This document shows positions 9,476 to 18,731 of a DNA stretch of 64,000 bases, one piece after another. The translations under genes were made by a program, and so were the position numbers. Within the stretch, counting starts at the first letter, position 1. Each line of letters opens with the position of its first letter. The notes below the pieces were generated by a model. That model was not told the origin of the DNA, ran no database searches, and saw only the letters and a list, made by a program, of their open reading frames with translations. The DNA comes from Pantoea sp. At-9b (GTDB taxonomy: Bacteria > Pseudomonadota > Gammaproteobacteria > Enterobacterales > Enterobacteriaceae), in the NCBI RefSeq assembly GCF_000175935.2, contig NC_014837.1, positions 186,001-250,000 on the forward strand. Reading direction: 5' to 3'.

Positions 9476-10345
9476 GGCAATCGCGGCATCCACAATAAAG
9501 AAAGCGAGGGCCAGCCAGATAAAGCCGAAGGTCACCATTTTATCTGGCGTGACGCTCTCGCCATAAAACAGTACCGCCAGTAGAAACATCAGTGTCGGGC
9601 CGAGATACTGGAAAAAACCGATGGTGGAGAGACGCAGTCGCGTGCAGGCGGCGGCAAACAGCATCAGCGGTACAGTGGTGACGATTCCGGCAGCGATCAG
9701 CTTCAGGTTGAGGCTCAGCGGGTTGGCGCTCAGATGGCTGGTGGCGCTATCAGCAAAGCCGAACAGATAAATCACCGCCAGTGGGAACATCCACAAGGTT
9801 TCAATCAGCATGCCACTTTGCGCATCCACCTGAATCTTCTTGCGCATCAGGCCGTAAAACGCAAAGGTCAGTGCCAGCCCGAGTGCAATCATCGGCACTG
9901 AACCAAACTTCCACAATTGCACCAGCACCCCGAGCGCGGCGAGCAGCACCGCCAGCCATTGCAGGGGACGAAAGCGCTCCCGCATAAACAACATCCCCAA
10001 CACCACGTTAAACAGCGGGCTGATGAAATAGCCAAGACTGGCTTCGAGGATGTGCTGATTATTCACCGCCCAGATATACAGCAGCCAGTTGCCCCCGATG
10101 GTGAAAGCGGTGATGGCCAGCAGCAGCACTTTTTTGGGCTGACGCAGCACGCTGCACACCAGGTTCCAGTTACGGCTCAGGGTGATCAGCAGCAGCATAA
10201 ACAGCACCGACCAAATCACCCGGTGCGTCATGATTTCCGTCGGCGGGACTTCCTTGACCAGCTTAAAGTACGCCGGTGCGACGCCCCACAGAAAATAGGC
10301 ACCGAGTGCATAGCCAATACCCTGGCGCGTGTGTTGTGTATCCAT
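9446..10345 (-). CDS. rarD: EamA-family transporter RarD
   Basis: Ten-helix drug/metabolite transporter of 299 residues, made of two EamA repeats. RarD is the chloramphenicol-sensitivity family protein; its substrate is unknown. Typical stretches are GIGYALGAYFLWGVAPAYFK at the N-terminus, SLGYFISPLFNVVLGMLFM and FFQYLGPTLMFLLAVLFYGE. It starts six bases after the yigI stop with AGGA in front, so yigI-rarD form an operon. Its 3' end overlaps the AbrB-family gene by 30 bp. Confidence 0.93.
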   Translation of the reverse strand: MDTQHTRQGIGYALGAYFLWGVAPAYFKLVKEVPPTEIMTHRVIWSVLFMLLLITLSRNWNLVCSVLRQPKKVLLLAITAFTIGGNWLLYIWAVNNQHILEASLGYFISPLFNVVLGMLFMRERFRPLQWLAVLLAALGVLVQLWKFGSVPMIALGLALTFAFYGLMRKKIQVDAQSGMLIETLWMFPLAVIYLFGFADSATSHLSANPLSLNLKLIAAGIVTTVPLMLFAAACTRLRLSTIGFFQYLGPTLMFLLAVLFYGESVTPDKMVTFGFIWLALAFFIVDAAIASARTRVRIA

Positions 10346-10351
10346 GATGTC

Positions 10352-10822
10352 CTAACCGATCAAATAAGTAGCGGTGGCGGTGGCGATGTAATCACCCTGC
10401 TGGTTATGCATTTCAACGCGGGCGACTGCGACTTTGTTACCGGCTCGCAGCAGGCTGCTGGTGGCGACAAAACGTTCGCCGCGCCCCGGGCGCAGATAAT
10501 CCACACGCATATCAATCGTGCCCATGCGCGACAAACGCTGGCGCAGCTCCTCTTCGCTGATACTCTCCTGCCGGGTCAGCGAATGACTGACGCAAACCAG
10601 CCCGGCAGCCACATCCAGCACTGAAGCGATGACGCCGCCATGCAGAATACTCTGCGCGGCATTGCCCACCAGCATGGTTTTATTGCTAAAACCCAGTTCG
10701 GCGTAATCGGGTTCAAGCCGATCCAGTTCCAGCCCAAGCGCCTGATTAAACGGCATATGATAAACAAAAATTTCGCCAATCAGACGGCGTGCTTCCTGCG
10801 GTGTCAGCATCGGTGATGACAT
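10352..10822 (-). CDS. yigI: Hotdog-fold thioesterase YigI
   Basis: Acyl-CoA thioesterase family protein (PaaI-like hotdog fold) of 156 residues; E. coli YigI acts on medium-chain acyl-CoAs. The signature [18 protein letters not shown] (hotdog helix with the HGG loop) is clear, and [19 protein letters not shown] follows. I start at ATG 10822 ([14 protein letters not shown]), which matches the E. coli length; the longer frame from a TTG at 10837 adds five residues. First gene of a pair with rarD. Confidence 0.92.
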   Translation of the reverse strand: MSSPMLTPQEARRLIGEIFVYHMPFNQALGLELDRLEPDYAELGFSNKTMLVGNAAQSILHGGVIASVLDVAAGLVCVSHSLTRQESISEEELRQRLSRMGTIDMRVDYLRPGRGERFVATSSLLRAGNKVAVARVEMHNQQGDYIATATATYLIG

Positions 10823-11011
10823 GATGGTGGCCTTCAAACCCCCGGTTCGGGGCGATAGATGTTAAAGAGTTGTGTATATTATGCCGCGTTCGAGCCGCTT
10901 TCCAGTTTCAGAAATCGTCGCTAATCAATGGGTAAGTTTGTGTGTAGAATGACCTGCTTTTTTAAACCGTCCCCCAACGACTTTGATATGCAGTGCCCAC
11001 TGGAGAATTCT

Positions 11012-11890
11012 ATGCGTAAGCAGCGCGCCTTGCTGGCAGCGGCTCTGTTAATTCCTGCTTTGGCGCAGGCGGATGAAGCGACGATTAAAGAGGTTCACGA
11101 TGCGCCAGCGGTCAGGGGCAGTATTATTGCCAACCTGCTGGAGAAACACGATAACCCTTTCGTGCTTTATCCCTACGAAAACAACTACCTGCTTTACACC
11201 TACACCAGCGACATGAATAAAGAGGCGATTTCCTCTTACGACTGGGCAGACAAAGCCAAAAAGGATGAAGTAAAATTCCAGCTCAGTCTGGCCTTTCCGC
11301 TGTGGCGCGGTATTCTGGGCGACAATTCGGTGTTGGCCGCGTCTTATACGCAGCGTTCCTGGTGGCAGCTCTCTAACCGTGGCGCTTCGTCACCGTTTCG
11401 TGAGACCAACTATGAGCCGCAGATTTTCCTCGGCTGGGCCACGGATTATTCGCTGGGCGGTTGGACACTGCGCGATGTGGAGATGGGTCTGAACCATGAA
11501 TCGAATGGTCGCAGCGATCCCACCTCGCGTAGCTGGAACCGTGTGTATGCGCGTCTGATGGCGGAGAACGGTAATTTCCTCGCCGAGATCAAACCCTGGT
11601 ATCGTATTCCGGAAAGTGCCAGCAATGACGACAACCCGGACATCACCAAATACATGGGCTATTACCGCGCGAAGCTGGGCTATATGTACGGCGAAAGCAT
11701 TTTCAGCGTGGAAGGCAATTACAACTGGAACAGTGGCTACGGCGGTGCAACCTTTGCCTGGAGCTATCCCATCAGCGAGCATGTGCGTTTTTACACCCAG
11801 CTGTTTAGCGGCTATGGTGAATCGCTCATCGACTACAACCACCGCCAGACGCGCGTGGGTGTCGGCGTAACGCTCAACGATCTGTTCTGA
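11012..11890 (+). CDS. pldA: Outer membrane phospholipase A1
   Basis: Calcium-dependent phospholipase in the outer membrane that degrades phospholipids misplaced in the outer leaflet. The 292-residue precursor starts at ATG 11012; residues 1-20 (MRKQRALLAAALLIPALAQA) are a signal peptide cut after AQA. The active site HESNGRSDPTSRSWNR holds the catalytic His and Ser of the family, changed only from HD to HE against E. coli. The 12-strand barrel ends in the aromatic residue Phe (LNDLF). An upstream in-frame start at 10928 would precede the signal peptide and is rejected. recQ follows 21 bp later. Confidence 0.96.
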   Translation: MRKQRALLAAALLIPALAQADEATIKEVHDAPAVRGSIIANLLEKHDNPFVLYPYENNYLLYTYTSDMNKEAISSYDWADKAKKDEVKFQLSLAFPLWRGILGDNSVLAASYTQRSWWQLSNRGASSPFRETNYEPQIFLGWATDYSLGGWTLRDVEMGLNHESNGRSDPTSRSWNRVYARLMAENGNFLAEIKPWYRIPESASNDDNPDITKYMGYYRAKLGYMYGESIFSVEGNYNWNSGYGGATFAWSYPISEHVRFYTQLFSGYGESLIDYNHRQTRVGVGVTLNDLF

Positions 11891-11911
11891 TAAGCAAACA
11901 ACAGGATTACC

Positions 11912-13735
11912 GTGGCAACATCGGCAGTGCTCAATCAGGAAACGCTGGCGCAGCAGGTATTACAGGATACCTTCGGCTACCAGCAATTTCGTCCCGGCCA
12001 GCAAACCATCATCGAAACGGCGCTGGCAGGGCGCGATTGCCTGGTGGTTATGCCCACCGGCGGTGGCAAATCGCTGTGTTATCAAATCCCGGCGCTGGTG
12101 CGTGAGGGATTAACGCTGGTGGTTTCGCCGTTGATCTCACTGATGAAAGATCAGGTCGACCAATTGCTGGCCAACGGCGTGGCGGCCGCCTGCCTTAACT
12201 CCACCCAGACGCGTGAAGAACAGCAACAGGTGTTTGCCGATTGCCGGAGTGGCCGCCTGAAGCTGCTGTATATCGCGCCTGAACGTCTGATGATGGATAA
12301 CTTCCTCGACAGCCTGCACCACTGGAATCCGGTGATGCTGGCGGTGGATGAGGCGCACTGCATCTCACAATGGGGCCACGATTTCCGCCCGGAATACGGT
12401 GCGCTGGGCCAGCTACGCCAGCGCTTCCCGGAGCTGCCGGTGATGGCGCTGACCGCCACCGCCGACGAAACCACGCGTAATGACATCGCGCATCTGTTGC
12501 AGATGCATGACCCCCTGATTCAAATCAGCAGCTTCGACCGGCCTAACATCCGCTATACGCTGGTGGAAAAGTTTAAACCGACCGAGCAGCTGCTGCGTTA
12601 TGTACAGGATCAGCGCGGCAAAAGCGGCATCATTTATTGCAACAGTCGCGCCAAGGTGGAAGACACCGCCGCACGCCTGCAAAGCCGTGGCCTGAGCGTC
12701 GGGGCCTATCATGCTGGCATCGACAGCGCCCAGCGGGCGCGGGTGCAGGAAGCCTTCCAGCGCGATGATCTGCAAATCGTGGTGGCGACCGTGGCGTTCG
12801 GTATGGGTATCAACAAGCCCAACGTTCGGTTTGTGGTGCATTTTGATATCCCGCGCAACATCGAATCCTATTACCAGGAAACTGGCCGTGCCGGACGTGA
12901 CGGCTTGCCCGCCGAAGCCATGATGCTGTACGACCCGGCTGATATGGCATGGTTGCGTAAATGCCTGGAAGAGAAAACGCCAGGCCCATTGCAGGATATT
13001 GAGCGCCATAAACTCAATGCGATGGGGGCGTTTGCGGAAGCGCAAACCTGCCGCCGGTTGGTGTTGCTTAACTATTTTGGCGAAGGGCGACAGCAGCAGT
13101 GCGACAACTGCGACATCTGTCTCGACCCGCCACGTCGTTACGATGGCCTGGTGGAGGCGCAGAAAGCGCTGTCCAGCATTTATCGCACCGGGCAGCGCTT
13201 TGGGATGGGCTATATTGTTGAAGTTTTGCGCGGTGCCAGTAACCTGCGTATCCGCGACAACGGTCATGACAAATTGCCGGTTTACGGTATTGGCCGTGAT
13301 AACAGCACCGAACATTGGGTCAGCGTGCTGCGTCAGCTCATCCATCTCGGTATGGTGACGCAAAATATCGCCATGCACTCGGCGTTACAGCTCACCGAAG
13401 CCGCTCGCCCGGTGTTGCGTGCCGAAGTGCCACTGATGCTGGCGGTGCCACGTATTGTGACGGTGAAAACGCGCAGCAGCTCGCCAAAAGTGTATGGCGG
13501 CAATTACGATCGCAAACTGTTCGCCAAATTGCGTAAGTTGCGTAAAGCGATTGCCGACGAAGAGAACATTCCGCCCTATGTGGTGTTTAACGACGCCACA
13601 CTGATTGAGATGGCGGAACAGATGCCGGTCAGCGCGTCAGAAATGCTCAGCGTGAACGGTGTCGGCCATCGCAAACTGGAACGCTTTGGTAAGCCGTTCC
13701 TGGTGATGATCAAAGAACATCTTGATGAAGAGTAA
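11912..13735 (+). CDS. recQ: ATP-dependent DNA helicase RecQ
   Basis: 3'-5' helicase of the RecF pathway; suppresses illegitimate recombination and starts repair of gaps. 607 residues from a GTG start with AGGA upstream. Domains: RecA-like helicase core (about 20-340) with Walker A MPTGGGKS and DEAH box in [23 protein letters not shown] zinc-binding site with four cysteines (TCRRLV then CDNCDIC), and winged helix; one HRDC domain (about 528-604). Both the aromatic-rich loop and the full C-terminus are present, so the gene looks intact. It follows pldA closely. Confidence 0.97.
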   Translation: MATSAVLNQETLAQQVLQDTFGYQQFRPGQQTIIETALAGRDCLVVMPTGGGKSLCYQIPALVREGLTLVVSPLISLMKDQVDQLLANGVAAACLNSTQTREEQQQVFADCRSGRLKLLYIAPERLMMDNFLDSLHHWNPVMLAVDEAHCISQWGHDFRPEYGALGQLRQRFPELPVMALTATADETTRNDIAHLLQMHDPLIQISSFDRPNIRYTLVEKFKPTEQLLRYVQDQRGKSGIIYCNSRAKVEDTAARLQSRGLSVGAYHAGIDSAQRARVQEAFQRDDLQIVVATVAFGMGINKPNVRFVVHFDIPRNIESYYQETGRAGRDGLPAEAMMLYDPADMAWLRKCLEEKTPGPLQDIERHKLNAMGAFAEAQTCRRLVLLNYFGEGRQQQCDNCDICLDPPRRYDGLVEAQKALSSIYRTGQRFGMGYIVEVLRGASNLRIRDNGHDKLPVYGIGRDNSTEHWVSVLRQLIHLGMVTQNIAMHSALQLTEAARPVLRAEVPLMLAVPRIVTVKTRSSSPKVYGGNYDRKLFAKLRKLRKAIADEENIPPYVVFNDATLIEMAEQMPVSASEMLSVNGVGHRKLERFGKPFLVMIKEHLDEE

Positions 13736-13747
13736 AGGAAAAAAAGC

Positions 13748-14371
13748 ATGTTGATGTTATTCGCCACCGTCGCGCTGGTGCATCTGGTCGCGCTGATGAG
13801 TCCTGGCCCGGACTTCTTTTTTGTCTCGCAGACGGCAGCCAGCCGTTCGCGCAAAGAAGCGATGATGGGGGTATTGGGGATTACGCTGGGTGTGATGGTG
13901 TGGGCCGGTGTGGCATTGATGGGCCTGCATCTGATCATGGAAAAAATGGCGTGGCTGCATCAGATCATTATGGTCGGTGGTGGCTTGTACCTGCTGTGGA
14001 TGGGCTGGCAGTTGTTGCGCTCGGCACGTCAGCGTCATAAGCAGCCGCAGGTTGATGCGCCAGTGGTTGAGTTGCCCAAAAGAGGGATGAGCTTCCTGAA
14101 AGGCTTACTGACCAACCTTTCCAACCCTAAAGCGATCATCTACTTTGGCAGCGTGTTCTCGCTGTTTGTCGGCAATGACGTGGGTGCGCTGGAACGTTGG
14201 GGGTTATTCCTGCTGATTCTGGTGGAAACCTTTGCCTGGTTTACCGTGGTGGCGGCCATTTTTGCCCTGCCGTGGATGCGTGACAAATATCAGCGCATGG
14301 CGAAGTGGGTGGACGGCATGGCAGGCGTGTTGTTTGCCGGATTCGGCATTCACCTGATCATTTCACGGTAA
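13748..14371 (+). CDS. rhtC: Threonine efflux protein RhtC
   Basis: LysE/RhtB-family amino-acid exporter of 207 residues with six predicted membrane helices; exports L-threonine in E. coli. The family start HLVALMSPGPDFFFV and LLTNLSNPKAIIYFGSVFS are clear. It begins 12 bp after recQ with AAGGA upstream. It faces rhtB; the 81-bp gap between them holds a palindromic repeat. Confidence 0.93.
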   Translation: MLMLFATVALVHLVALMSPGPDFFFVSQTAASRSRKEAMMGVLGITLGVMVWAGVALMGLHLIMEKMAWLHQIIMVGGGLYLLWMGWQLLRSARQRHKQPQVDAPVVELPKRGMSFLKGLLTNLSNPKAIIYFGSVFSLFVGNDVGALERWGLFLLILVETFAWFTVVAAIFALPWMRDKYQRMAKWVDGMAGVLFAGFGIHLIISR

Positions 14372-14378
14372 TTTTATC

Positions 14379-14438
14379 CGTAGCGGCGCAATTCTGCGCG
14401 CGCCTGTAAAACCCGCGCGATAAATCGCGCCGCTACAG
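14379..14438. repeat. Palindromic intergenic repeat, copy A
   Basis: Perfect arms GTAGCGGCGC (14380-14389) and GCGCCGCTAC (14427-14436) with an inner GCGCGC / GCGCGAT region. It sits between the converging genes rhtC and rhtB. The reverse complement of 17034-17095 matches it almost base for base (ends CGTAGC(G/A)GCGCAATT and CCGCGCGATAAATCGCGCCG). This makes it a dispersed REP-like element, possibly also serving as a bidirectional terminator or mRNA 3'-end stabiliser. Confidence 0.8.
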
Positions 14439-14452
14439 ACTTCAGAACACTA

Positions 14453-15076
14453 TCAGGCGATACGACGAGCGCTGGCTAACAGCGCACCGACGGCCATAAA
14501 CAAACCACCAAAAGTCCGGTTCATCGCCTTCATCTGCTTCGGTCCCTTAATCCAGCCCGCAATCCGGGTGGCGAGGGTGGCGTAACCGACCATCACGATA
14601 ATATCGACCACGACGGTGGTGACACCGAGTACCAGATATTGCATCAGCAGAGGCTGGTGCGGCTGGATGAATTGCGGGAACAACGCGGCCAGAAACACGA
14701 TGCTTTTGGGGTTGGTCAGGTTCACCAACACCGCGCGCTTAAACAGGCGGCGACGAGGCATTGCTTTGGCGACAGCGTTGAGATCCAGCGCGCCACCCGA
14801 GCGCCACTGCTGAATACCCAGCCACACCAAATAAGCGGCACCGGCCCATTTCAGGATTTCGAACGCCAGCAGCGACTGGGAAAACAGTGCGCCAAGACCC
14901 ACGCCCACCAGCACGATATGTACTGACAGGCCAATTTGCAGGCCAGAAATTGAGGCCACTGCGCCGCGATAGCCATGGCTGATGCCGGTGCTCATGGTGT
15001 TAATCGCGCCGGAACCGGGCGAGAGGCTAAGGATGGTTGTGGTAAGCAGGTAGGTTAACCACCATTCAATGGTCAT
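14453..15076 (-). CDS. rhtB: Homoserine/homoserine lactone efflux protein RhtB
   Basis: LysE/RhtB-family exporter of 207 residues with six predicted helices; exports homoserine and related compounds. [20 protein letters not shown] and [20 protein letters not shown] are diagnostic. I start at ATG 15076 ([11 protein letters not shown]), which matches E. coli (206 residues) and lies ten bases after AGGG. The ATG three codons upstream sits almost on top of that AGGG. Divergent from pldB and convergent with rhtC. Confidence 0.93.
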   Translation of the reverse strand: MTIEWWLTYLLTTTILSLSPGSGAINTMSTGISHGYRGAVASISGLQIGLSVHIVLVGVGLGALFSQSLLAFEILKWAGAAYLVWLGIQQWRSGGALDLNAVAKAMPRRRLFKRAVLVNLTNPKSIVFLAALFPQFIQPHQPLLMQYLVLGVTTVVVDIIVMVGYATLATRIAGWIKGPKQMKAMNRTFGGLFMAVGALLASARRIA

Positions 15077-15180
15077 GTGTGACATTCCCTGATGTAAGCG
15101 AAGTGTGACACAATACGCCAGAAAATCGCGGCACGCTATGGAGTGGACGTGTGGCGTTGACGTTTTTTTCAGGAGGGCGG

Positions 15181-16173
15181 ATGCAGCAGATAAAACAGAG
15201 TTGGCTCAGGCGTGAAAAGGCGTTTGCCTCCTTTGCTACCGGACCGCTGCTCGACTTCTGGCACCGCCGCGAAGAGTGTGAATTTACCGGTGTCGGTAAC
15301 CTCACTCTGCGTTATGTTCGCTTCACGTCCCCGCAACATCATCGTGTCATTCTGATTGTTCCCGGACGCATTGAAAGCTACATCAAATACCCGGAACTGG
15401 CCTATGACTTGTTCCATTGTGGTTTTGACGTGGTGATCATTGACCATCGTGGTCAGGGACGTTCCGATCGCCTGCTGGAAGATTCCCACCGTGGGCATGT
15501 GGTGGATTTCAATGATTACGTCGACGATCTGGAAACGCTCTACCTGAAAGAGATCGTCAGCGGTCATTACCGGCAGCGCTATGCGCTGGCGCATTCGATG
15601 GGCGGCGCGATCCTCGCGCTGTTTCTGGCGCGTCAGCCACGGGCGTTTCATGCCGTGGCGCTGGCGGCACCGATGTTTGGTATTACCTTGCCGCTGCCGC
15701 CTTTCCTCGCGCACCGTATTCTTGATTGGGCGGAGAAAATGCCCGCATTACGTGATGGTTATGCCCTGGGCACCGGGCGCTGGCGTGCCCATCCCTTTGG
15801 CATCAACCAGTTGACCCACAGCCGGGAACGTTATCAGCGCAATTTGCGGTTTTACGCGGACGATCCGGCGATTCGCGTCGGCGGCCCCACCTATCATTGG
15901 GTGCGCGAAGGGGTGCAGGCCGGGCGCAGCATCATCAGTCAGGTGAATAACATCACCACACCGATGCTACTGATGCAGGCCAGCGAAGATCGGGTGGTGG
16001 ATAACCGCTCGCAGGATTTGTTTTGTGAGGCGATGGCAGCAGCAGGACATCCCTGCGAGGGTGTCACGCCTTATGTGATTGAGGGCGCGCGCCATGAGAT
16101 CTTGTTTGAAACAGACGCGATGCGCGCTCAGGCGCTAAACGCGGTGGTGGATTTTTTTGCGCGCCACGTTTAA
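15181..16173 (+). CDS. pldB: Lysophospholipase L2
   Basis: Alpha/beta hydrolase of 330 residues that hydrolyses 2-acyl lysophospholipids at the inner membrane. The nucleophile elbow AHSMGG gives Ser139; HRGQGRSDR and the late acidic and His residues ([17 protein letters not shown]) complete the triad. I start at 15181, where AGGAGG lies six bases upstream, rather than the in-frame GTG at 15151. Followed 52 bp later by yigL, with which it forms one transcript in E. coli. Confidence 0.95.
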   Translation: MQQIKQSWLRREKAFASFATGPLLDFWHRREECEFTGVGNLTLRYVRFTSPQHHRVILIVPGRIESYIKYPELAYDLFHCGFDVVIIDHRGQGRSDRLLEDSHRGHVVDFNDYVDDLETLYLKEIVSGHYRQRYALAHSMGGAILALFLARQPRAFHAVALAAPMFGITLPLPPFLAHRILDWAEKMPALRDGYALGTGRWRAHPFGINQLTHSRERYQRNLRFYADDPAIRVGGPTYHWVREGVQAGRSIISQVNNITTPMLLMQASEDRVVDNRSQDLFCEAMAAAGHPCEGVTPYVIEGARHEILFETDAMRAQALNAVVDFFARHV

Positions 16174-16225
16174 AGATTTTTTATTTTCCGGCTACGGCCA
16201 ACCGACATCAATACCAGAGGTTTCC

Positions 16226-17026
16226 ATGTACCACATCGTCGCATCCGACCTGGATGGCACGCTGCTCTCCCCGGACCATCGTCTGACTCCGTTCGCCCGT
16301 ACCACGTTGCAGGAACTGGTCGCACGCGATGTCCATTTCGTTTTTGCCACCGGTCGTCACTATATCGATGTGGGCCAGATGCGCGACAAACTCGGCATCC
16401 CGGCTTATATGATTACCTCCAACGGCGCTCGCGTGCACAACGCTGACGGTACACTTATCTTCAGCCATAACCTGGATGCCGACATCGCCCAGGACCTGTA
16501 TGGCCTGAAATATCACGATGAACAGGTCCTGACCCACGTTTACCGCGACGATGAATGGTTTATCAGCCGTCACCGTCCGGCAGAGCAGGATTATTTCCGC
16601 GAATCGGTGTTTAACTATCAGGTCTACCAGCCGGGTATGCTGCCGAGTGATGGCATCAGCAAAGTGTTCTTTACCTGCGATGATCCTGAACATCTGATTC
16701 CGATGGAGCAGGCGATCGAAGCGCGTTGGGGCGACCGGGTCAACGTCAGCTTCTCGCTGCCGACCTGCCTCGAAGTGATGGCGGGTGGCGTCTCCAAAGG
16801 CCACGCGCTGGAAGCTGTCGCGAAACAACTCGGCCATTCATTGAAAGAGTGCATCGCTTTCGGTGATGGTATGAACGATGTTGAGATGCTCAGCATGGCC
16901 GGTAAGGGCTGCATTATGCGTAATGCCCATCAACGTTTGAAAGACACGTTGCCCGCACTGGAAGTGATCGGTAGTAACGCCGAAGACGCCGTGCCGCATA
17001 CCCTGCGTAAACTGTTCCTGGCATAA
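16226..17026 (+). CDS. yigL: HAD-family sugar/pyridoxal phosphatase YigL
   Basis: Cof-type HAD phosphatase of 266 residues. In E. coli YigL removes phosphate from sugars during glucose-phosphate stress and also acts on pyridoxal phosphate. Motif I SDLDGTLLSPDH carries Asp8 and Asp10; motif II is FATGRHY; motif III includes Lys in VSKGHALE; motif IV is AFGDGMNDVEML. Start ATG 16226 (MYHIVASDLDGT) with AGAGG upstream; an earlier in-frame ATG overlaps pldB. In Salmonella the sRNA SgrS stabilises yigL mRNA through a site inside pldB; I did not identify that site here. Confidence 0.94.
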   Translation: MYHIVASDLDGTLLSPDHRLTPFARTTLQELVARDVHFVFATGRHYIDVGQMRDKLGIPAYMITSNGARVHNADGTLIFSHNLDADIAQDLYGLKYHDEQVLTHVYRDDEWFISRHRPAEQDYFRESVFNYQVYQPGMLPSDGISKVFFTCDDPEHLIPMEQAIEARWGDRVNVSFSLPTCLEVMAGGVSKGHALEAVAKQLGHSLKECIAFGDGMNDVEMLSMAGKGCIMRNAHQRLKDTLPALEVIGSNAEDAVPHTLRKLFLA

Positions 17027-17033
17027 GCTGAAC

Positions 17034-17095
17034 CGTGGCGGCGCGATTTATCGCGCGGGTTTTTCCTGCAACGCGCACCAAATTGCGCTGCTACG
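17034..17095. repeat. Palindromic intergenic repeat, copy B
   Basis: Inverted relative to copy A (14379-14438). It begins CGTGGCGGCGCGATTTATC and ends AATTGCGCTGCTACGG, with the same inner GCGCGGGTTTT feature. Its arms have a few mismatches where copy A is perfect. It lies eight bases after the yigL stop. Confidence 0.75.
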
Positions 17096-17191
17096 GGTGC
17101 TTGTATTTTATTCGGTTGTAAACCAGATAATTCAACGAGACAGCGACAGTTTGTTTACACTAGCGGCACTGTTCATTTTGGGGTCGTTACC

Positions 17192-18070
17192 GTGCTGTTA
17201 TTGATCGTTACCACCATTCTGTGGGCTTTTTCCTTTAGTTTAATCGGGGAATATCTGGCGGGTCAGGTGGATTCTTGGTTCTCGGTGCTGATGCGCCTGG
17301 CGCTGGCCGCCATTGTGTTCCTGCCGTTCCTGCGCTGGCGTGGCTATCGTGCGTCAACCATCCTGCTGTATATGCTGGTGGGGATGCTGCAACTGGGCGT
17401 TATGTACCTGCTGAGTTTCGAAGCCTATCTCTACCTGAGCGTGACGGAATTCCTGCTGTTTACCGTGATGACACCGCTGTATGTCACCCTGATTTACGAT
17501 CTGCTCAGTCGTCGGCCATTGCGCATCGGCTACGCCTTCAGCGCCATGCTGGCGGTGATTGGTGCGGCGATTATCCGTTACGACAAAGTGAGCGATCATT
17601 TCTGGTTTGGCCTGCTGTTGGTGCAGGCGGCAAATATCTGCTTTGCCATCGGCATGGTGGGTTACAAACGCTTGCAGGAGACGCGCCCGATGCCGCAACA
17701 CACCGCGTTTTCTTGGTTCTACCTTGGCGCGGTGATTATTGCGGTGATTGCCTGGAGCCTGTGGGGTAACCCCAACAAGCTGCCAACCACCTCGCTGCAA
17801 TGGGGCATTCTGGTGTGGCTGGGCGTCGCGGCGTCCGGGTTGGGTTACTTTATGTGGAACTACGGCGCAACCCAAGTGGATGCGGGAACGCTGGGCATTA
17901 TGAACAATATGCACGTTCCGGCTGGCTTGCTGGTCAATCTGGCGATCTGGCAGGAAAAACCACACTGGCCCAGCTTTATCGCCGGGGCGATGGTGATTTT
18001 TGCGTCACTTTACGTCCATAAACGCTGGGTGCTGGGCCACCGCTTTTCTAAAAGCAACGAAACAGCTTAA
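17192..18070 (+). CDS. bioP: Biotin transporter BioP (YigM)
   Basis: EamA-family (DMT superfamily) inner-membrane protein of 292 residues with ten predicted helices. E. coli YigM was identified as the high-affinity biotin importer. The sequence matches it closely: LWAFSFSLIGEYLAGQVDSW, QLGVMYLLSFEAYLYLSVTE, YGATQVDAGTLGIMNNMHVP. GTG start at 17192. It stands alone between yigL and a yehS-like gene. birA, the biotin repressor, is also in this window (50727); I did not find a convincing BirA operator in front of bioP. Confidence 0.9.
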   Translation: MLLLIVTTILWAFSFSLIGEYLAGQVDSWFSVLMRLALAAIVFLPFLRWRGYRASTILLYMLVGMLQLGVMYLLSFEAYLYLSVTEFLLFTVMTPLYVTLIYDLLSRRPLRIGYAFSAMLAVIGAAIIRYDKVSDHFWFGLLLVQAANICFAIGMVGYKRLQETRPMPQHTAFSWFYLGAVIIAVIAWSLWGNPNKLPTTSLQWGILVWLGVAASGLGYFMWNYGATQVDAGTLGIMNNMHVPAGLLVNLAIWQEKPHWPSFIAGAMVIFASLYVHKRWVLGHRFSKSNETA

Positions 18071-18076
18071 AGGGAA

Positions 18077-18173
18077 GGGGGAGACCGCTTCGAAGAGCAA
18101 AGCGTCCGAGTCAGGATGATGAGGCCGACCCACAGGGATGTGGGTCCTCTTTGCGATCGGAGCGGTCTCTCCC
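18077..18173. repeat. Three-level nested palindrome (possible structured RNA)
   Basis: Outer arms GGGGGAGACCGCT region (from 18077) pair with AGCGGTCTCTCCC (18161-18173), 13 bp with one G-U. Middle arms GCAAAG (18097-18102) and CTTTGC (18149-18154). Inner arms GACCCAC (18127-18133) and GTGGGTC (18140-18146) are perfect, with loop AGGGAT. A second GTCAGGATGATGAGG stretch (18110-18124) is unpaired. GGA in a hairpin loop is the CsrA/RsmA-type site. It could be a REP-like element, a bidirectional terminator for bioP and yehS, or a small RNA; the sequence alone cannot decide. Confidence 0.6.
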
Positions 18174-18198
18174 TGACCCTGCTCCGTTCTGAAAGCAA

Positions 18199-18678
18199 CT
18201 ACGCCTTTTTCACCGGCGCAGGACGCTGAATTAACGTCAAGCCCTTCAAAAAGTTACGCAGAATCTGGTCACCGCACTCGCGATAGTTCTTATGGTCCGG
18301 GTTACGGAAAATCGCGCCAATCTCCGCCTGCGAAACTTTAAAGTTCGCCTTCAGCAAGACCTCGGGAATATCCGTGGTCTTCAGGGCAAAGGCGATACGC
18401 AGTTTCTTCAGGAAAATGTTGTTATTCATCTTGCGCTCAACTGACGGTGCAGGCGCATCCTCGCTTTTACCGCGACGATAGAAAATCAACCCATTGAGGA
18501 AGTATCCCATCAGCACGTCAGGGCAAGGACGATAGGCGGCGTCATCGTCCTTCTTCAGCCAGGCCTGCACATCTTCAGATGGCACCTCACAATTGGCCAG
18601 GGCAAAAATCTCCACCACTTTGCTGTCGCTCAGGTCCAGCATATAGCGCACACTGCGCAGTACATCGTTATTGGTCAT
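18199..18678 (-). CDS. yehS: DUF1456 protein, YehS-like
   Basis: Protein of 159 residues made of two DUF1456 repeats (about 1-70 and 85-150). Each has the pattern NNDxLRSVRYxL / NNNIFLKKLRIAF, then a CPDVLMGYFLNGLI / CGDQILRNFLKGLT tail. It matches E. coli YehS, of unknown function. In E. coli the gene lies elsewhere, so its place between bioP and metR is specific to this lineage. AGGAG precedes the start. It is co-directional with, and downstream of, metR. Confidence 0.87.
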   Translation of the reverse strand: MTNNDVLRSVRYMLDLSDSKVVEIFALANCEVPSEDVQAWLKKDDDAAYRPCPDVLMGYFLNGLIFYRRGKSEDAPAPSVERKMNNNIFLKKLRIAFALKTTDIPEVLLKANFKVSQAEIGAIFRNPDHKNYRECGDQILRNFLKGLTLIQRPAPVKKA

Positions 18679-18731
18679 GGTGAAAATCTCCTGGTCACGG
18701 GTTGAGGCGGCGCATTATAGAGCAGGCGACC

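Noticed and set aside
15169..15714. 181-codon open frame antisense to pldB
   Set aside because: pldB on the plus strand is a clear family member with an intact active site; the antisense frame shows no family features.
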